Assembly (NCBI GenBank): GCA_036833805.1 | Contig: DAITPA010000071.1 | Span: 1-7,877 of the forward strand | Direction: 5' to 3' | From: PALSA-1196 sp036833805 | GTDB lineage: Bacteria; Pseudomonadota; Gammaproteobacteria; Steroidobacterales; Steroidobacteraceae | Length of the DNA: 7,877 nucleotides | In this document: in pieces, positions 5,410 through 7,877 of the stretch | How the letters are laid out: the number at the start of each line of letters is the position of its first letter | How positions within the stretch are numbered: the stretch's first letter is position 1 | The notes under the pieces: generated by a model | Told to the model about the DNA's origin: nothing | The model's input: the letters and a program-made list of their open reading frames with translations, nothing else | Database searches by the model: none | Made by a program: the position numbers and the translations under genes

Positions 5410-7392
5410 ATGCGCACCGCACTTGTCGCCGTCCAAGCGCTACCCGTCCTCCTGCTACTCATTCTTTGCGGCGCCGCACCGCGCACCGCCGCGGCGCAGG
5501 CTCGAATGGCAACGCCTGTGCATCAGGAGCGCGGCAATCTCGTTCTGGAGGGAATTCCGGCGCCCGATCCCGCGCTTGCCGAGCGTCTCGAGCGATATCT
5601 GCATGCGCGGCAGGCAAATTTTCTCGATTGGCTGCCCGATGGCGGCATGCTGGTTGCAACCCGCTTTGGGGACGTCGACGAGGTACACCGGCTTGCCGCC
5701 CCTCTTGGGATGCGCGAACAGCTTACGTTCCTCGCCGAGCCCATCACGGTAGCGCGCGCTCCGCAGATCCCGGGGGCGGAGGGTTTCGCCTACCTTACCG
5801 ATCGCGGCGGCGATGAGAATGCCCAGGTCTACTACTACCGCCTGGCGGATCACAGCGCACGGCTCGTAAGCGATGGCAAATCGCTGCACGGCAGCCTCAT
5901 CTGGTCGAAGAACGGCAAGCGCATTGCCTTTTATGGCAACGACCGCGATGGCGCAAGCTTTGACGTTTATGTTGCGGATATTGGCGCCGGCAGCGCGCCG
6001 CGACTGGTCGTCGGCGGGCATGCCGAAACCTGGTATCCGCTCGACTGGTCGACGGATGATCAGAAGCTTCTCGTGTGGAAGTACCTCTCCATCAGCGAAA
6101 GCTATCTGTACATCGTGGATGTGGCGAGCGGCGCTCTAACGCCGCTTGAAAAATCGAATCACAAGATCGGCATCCGTTCGGCCCGTTTTGCGGGTGATGG
6201 TCGCGGTGTGTTTGTCGTCTCAGACGAGGGCGGCGAGTTTGCGCAACTGCGCTATGTGGACAGCGTCACGCACGAATCGCGCAAGCTGACGGCGCACATC
6301 CCGTGGGATATCGAATCCTTCGACGCAAGCGCCGATGGACGCTACCTCGCCTACGTGTCGAACGAGGATGGCAAGAGCCGGCTCACGGTGGTCGACAACC
6401 AGCACAAACTCGAACTCGCCCCACCCGCTGTTCCGGATGGGCACATCAATGACGTGCGCTTCGATCGCGCCGGCCACCGCCTCGCCTTTTCCGCAGAGTC
6501 CGCGCAGACACCGCGCGATGCTTACGTCTACGACCCTGCGAGCAATAAGACCGAACGCTGGACACATAGCGAAGTGGGTCCCGTGGACGCTGCGACGTTC
6601 GTCAGCGCCGATCTCATCCGATATCCCACCTGGGATCGCGTCGATGGGCGACCGCGCATGATCTCGGCGTATCTCTACCAGCCGCGCAGCGCCGGGCCGC
6701 ATCCGGTGCTCATCAATATTCACGGCGGCCCCGAGCTGCAGTACCGGCCGGACTTCGACGCCTTTACGCAGTTCCTGGTGAACGAGTTGGGCTACGTCGT
6801 CATCGCGCCAAACGTGCGCGGCTCATCGGGCTACGGCAAGAGCTTCCTTGCGCTCGACAACGGCGCTCTGCGCGAGGACGCGGTCAAGGACATCGGCTCT
6901 CTTCTGGTGTGGATCGGCTTGCAGAAGGATCTCAACCGCGATCGTGTCGTCGTCATGGGCGGTTCGTACGGCGGGTATATGGCGCTCGCGTCGCTTGCGG
7001 CCTACAACGATCGGCTGCGCGGCGGCATCGATGTGGTCGGCATCACGAATTTCGTCAGCTTCCTCGCCGGCACCGCCGCCTACCGCCGCGATTTGCGGCG
7101 TGCCGAATATGGCGATGAGCGCGACCCCAAAATGCGCGGATTTCTGTCGCGGATCTCACCGCTCACGAACGCGGCCTCCATCCGCCGGCCGCTATTTATT
7201 GTGCAGGGTCTCAACGATCCGCGTGTGCCGCCGGCAGAATCGCAACAGCTCGTGGCGCGCATTCGCGCGGGCGGCGGAGAGGTTTGGTATCTGGCTGCGA
7301 AAGACGAGGGCCATGGCTTTCATAAGAAGCCGAACCGCGACTTTTACATGCAGACGGCTGCCATGTTCCTGGAGCGTCTGGCGAAGCCCTGA
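5410..7392 (+). CDS. Secreted S9-family serine peptidase (prolyl oligopeptidase/acylaminoacyl-peptidase type)
   Basis: The start at ATG 5410 gives 660 residues beginning with a signal peptide: Met-Arg, a hydrophobic run to about residue 23, and a likely cut after AAAQA near residue 31. The protein is therefore exported, probably to the periplasm. A beta-propeller of PD40/TolB-like blades follows (about 50-400), with repeats such as LIWSKNGKRIAFYGND, FDASADGRYLAYVSN and VRFDRAGHRLAFSAES. The C-terminal alpha/beta hydrolase domain has HGGP (438-441), NVRGSSGYGK (468-477), nucleophile Ser519 in GGSYGGYM, Asp603 in GLNDPRVP and His635 in DEGHGF, so the triad is complete. It would cleave short peptides, or acyl-amino acids from their N-termini; subtype S9C is likely but the specificity is not readable. 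No Shine-Dalgarno precedes the ATG. The frame extends up to a TTG at 5344, but that would place 22 residues before the signal peptide. It is transcribed away from the prp operon and no functional link is evident. Confidence 0.95.
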   Translation: MRTALVAVQALPVLLLLILCGAAPRTAAAQARMATPVHQERGNLVLEGIPAPDPALAERLERYLHARQANFLDWLPDGGMLVATRFGDVDEVHRLAAPLGMREQLTFLAEPITVARAPQIPGAEGFAYLTDRGGDENAQVYYYRLADHSARLVSDGKSLHGSLIWSKNGKRIAFYGNDRDGASFDVYVADIGAGSAPRLVVGGHAETWYPLDWSTDDQKLLVWKYLSISESYLYIVDVASGALTPLEKSNHKIGIRSARFAGDGRGVFVVSDEGGEFAQLRYVDSVTHESRKLTAHIPWDIESFDASADGRYLAYVSNEDGKSRLTVVDNQHKLELAPPAVPDGHINDVRFDRAGHRLAFSAESAQTPRDAYVYDPASNKTERWTHSEVGPVDAATFVSADLIRYPTWDRVDGRPRMISAYLYQPRSAGPHPVLINIHGGPELQYRPDFDAFTQFLVNELGYVVIAPNVRGSSGYGKSFLALDNGALREDAVKDIGSLLVWIGLQKDLNRDRVVVMGGSYGGYMALASLAAYNDRLRGGIDVVGITNFVSFLAGTAAYRRDLRRAEYGDERDPKMRGFLSRISPLTNAASIRRPLFIVQGLNDPRVPPAESQQLVARIRAGGGEVWYLAAKDEGHGFHKKPNRDFYMQTAAMFLERLAKP

Positions 7393-7416
7393 AAGAGCGC
7401 GCCGCGACGGCTCTAG

Positions 7417-7877
7417 CTACTGCCCGGCGGAAAAACGCGAGTAAGCGCGCGGCAGCGTCTGCAACGCGGGCTCCTGCTTTGAGAAGTATTCCGCAAGCGC
7501 CTCGATCTGCGCGCTCGTGAGCTTTGCGACAAAGCTCGCCATAATGAGGTTCTTGCGGGCGCCCTTCTGATACTCATCGAGCGAGCGCGCGATGTAATCC
7601 GCGTGCTGGCCGGCGAGCGTCGGATACAGCGGTGTGATACCGACGCCGTCAGCGCCGTGGCAGGAGACGCACAGGCCCGCCACCTGCGGAACCTGCGCCG
7701 CGTCGCGGTGGCCAGAAGGAAGCGGCGTGCCGGCAAAGAATGCTGCGATATCGGTCATGTCCTGTTCGGAGAGCTCCTGGGCCTGCGAATGCATGGTGAA
7801 GTGCGAGCGCTCGCCGCTCTTATACGCCTTCAAGGCAGAGACGATGTATTCGGGATGCTGGCCCTTTAACTCCGGGA
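7417..7877 (-). CDS. Two-domain cytochrome c (c4/c553-like), 5' end cut by window edge
   Basis: A periplasmic class I cytochrome c; 152 residues are visible and the N-terminus lies beyond base 7877. The fragment opens with the tail of a first haem domain: PELKGQHPEYIVSALKAYKSG, then HFTMHSQAQELSEQDMTDIAAFFAG, where Met28 of the fragment is a probable axial ligand. A second domain follows with the haem-binding motif CVSCH (Cys69, Cys72, His73), YPTLAGQHADYIARSLDEYQKGARKN and probable axial ligand Met112 in NLIMASF. The two domains repeat the same GQH-x-x-YI...YxxG pattern, as expected for the duplicated cytochrome c4 fold. The first CxxCH and the signal peptide should lie just outside. The TTG at 7833 is internal to the conserved first domain and is not the real start. 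Such proteins donate electrons to terminal oxidases. The gene ends 24 bp from the convergent peptidase gene. Confidence 0.9.
   Translation of the reverse strand, partial: PELKGQHPEYIVSALKAYKSGERSHFTMHSQAQELSEQDMTDIAAFFAGTPLPSGHRDAAQVPQVAGLCVSCHGADGVGITPLYPTLAGQHADYIARSLDEYQKGARKNLIMASFVAKLTSAQIEALAEYFSKQEPALQTLPRAYSRFSAGQ

Noticed and set aside
5455..6723. Minus-strand frames (5455-6021 and 6220-6723) opposite the S9 peptidase
   Set aside because: They lie within the peptidase coding region and show no domain or ribosome-binding evidence. They are shadows of a GC-rich gene.
7393..7416. Short dyad (GCCG-CGA-CGGC, flanked by AGA/TCT with a bulge) between the convergent genes as a bidirectional terminator
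   Set aside because: The stem is short and bulged and no T-tract follows on either strand, so a terminator cannot be supported from sequence alone.

Overview
The window looks like GC-rich proteobacterial chromosome. A beta- or gammaproteobacterium is the best guess: it carries an E. coli-type PrpB/PrpC/PrpD methylcitrate set, a YhdH/AcuI reductase and a two-domain cytochrome c of the c4 kind. The lineage is inference from protein character only. I see no mobile element, CRISPR array, rRNA or tRNA.

Left two thirds (1-5236), all on the minus strand: a compact five-gene operon. In order of transcription it holds an MBL-fold metallo-hydrolase (5236-4286), an AcuI/YhdH-type acrylyl-CoA reductase (4274-3285), prpB (3249-2362), prpC (2365-1193) and prpD (1183 to beyond the left edge). 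Gaps are 11 nt, 35 nt, a 4-nt overlap and 9 nt, so co-transcription is very likely. PrpC joins propionyl-CoA to oxaloacetate, PrpD dehydrates the 2-methylcitrate, and PrpB cleaves 2-methylisocitrate to pyruvate and succinate. AcuI would make propionyl-CoA from acrylyl-CoA, so the operon reads as a route from an acrylyl-CoA-yielding substrate into central metabolism. No prpE, aconitase or regulator gene is in view. Three of the five genes (hydrolase, acuI, prpC) appear to start with TTG, each behind a recognisable Shine-Dalgarno sequence.

Middle (5237-5409): a 173-bp divergent spacer between the operon and the next gene. It must hold the promoters for both directions and contains several short repeats and dyads.

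Right third: a plus-strand gene (5410-7392) for a secreted S9-family serine peptidase with a beta-propeller and a complete catalytic triad. It converges, across 24 bp, on a minus-strand gene for a two-domain cytochrome c (7417 to beyond the right edge) whose N-terminal part, including the first haem motif, lies outside the window.

Most of the window is familiar biochemistry. The part most worth a second look is the operon's composition: an uncharacterised MBL hydrolase and an acrylyl-CoA reductase placed ahead of prpBCD.
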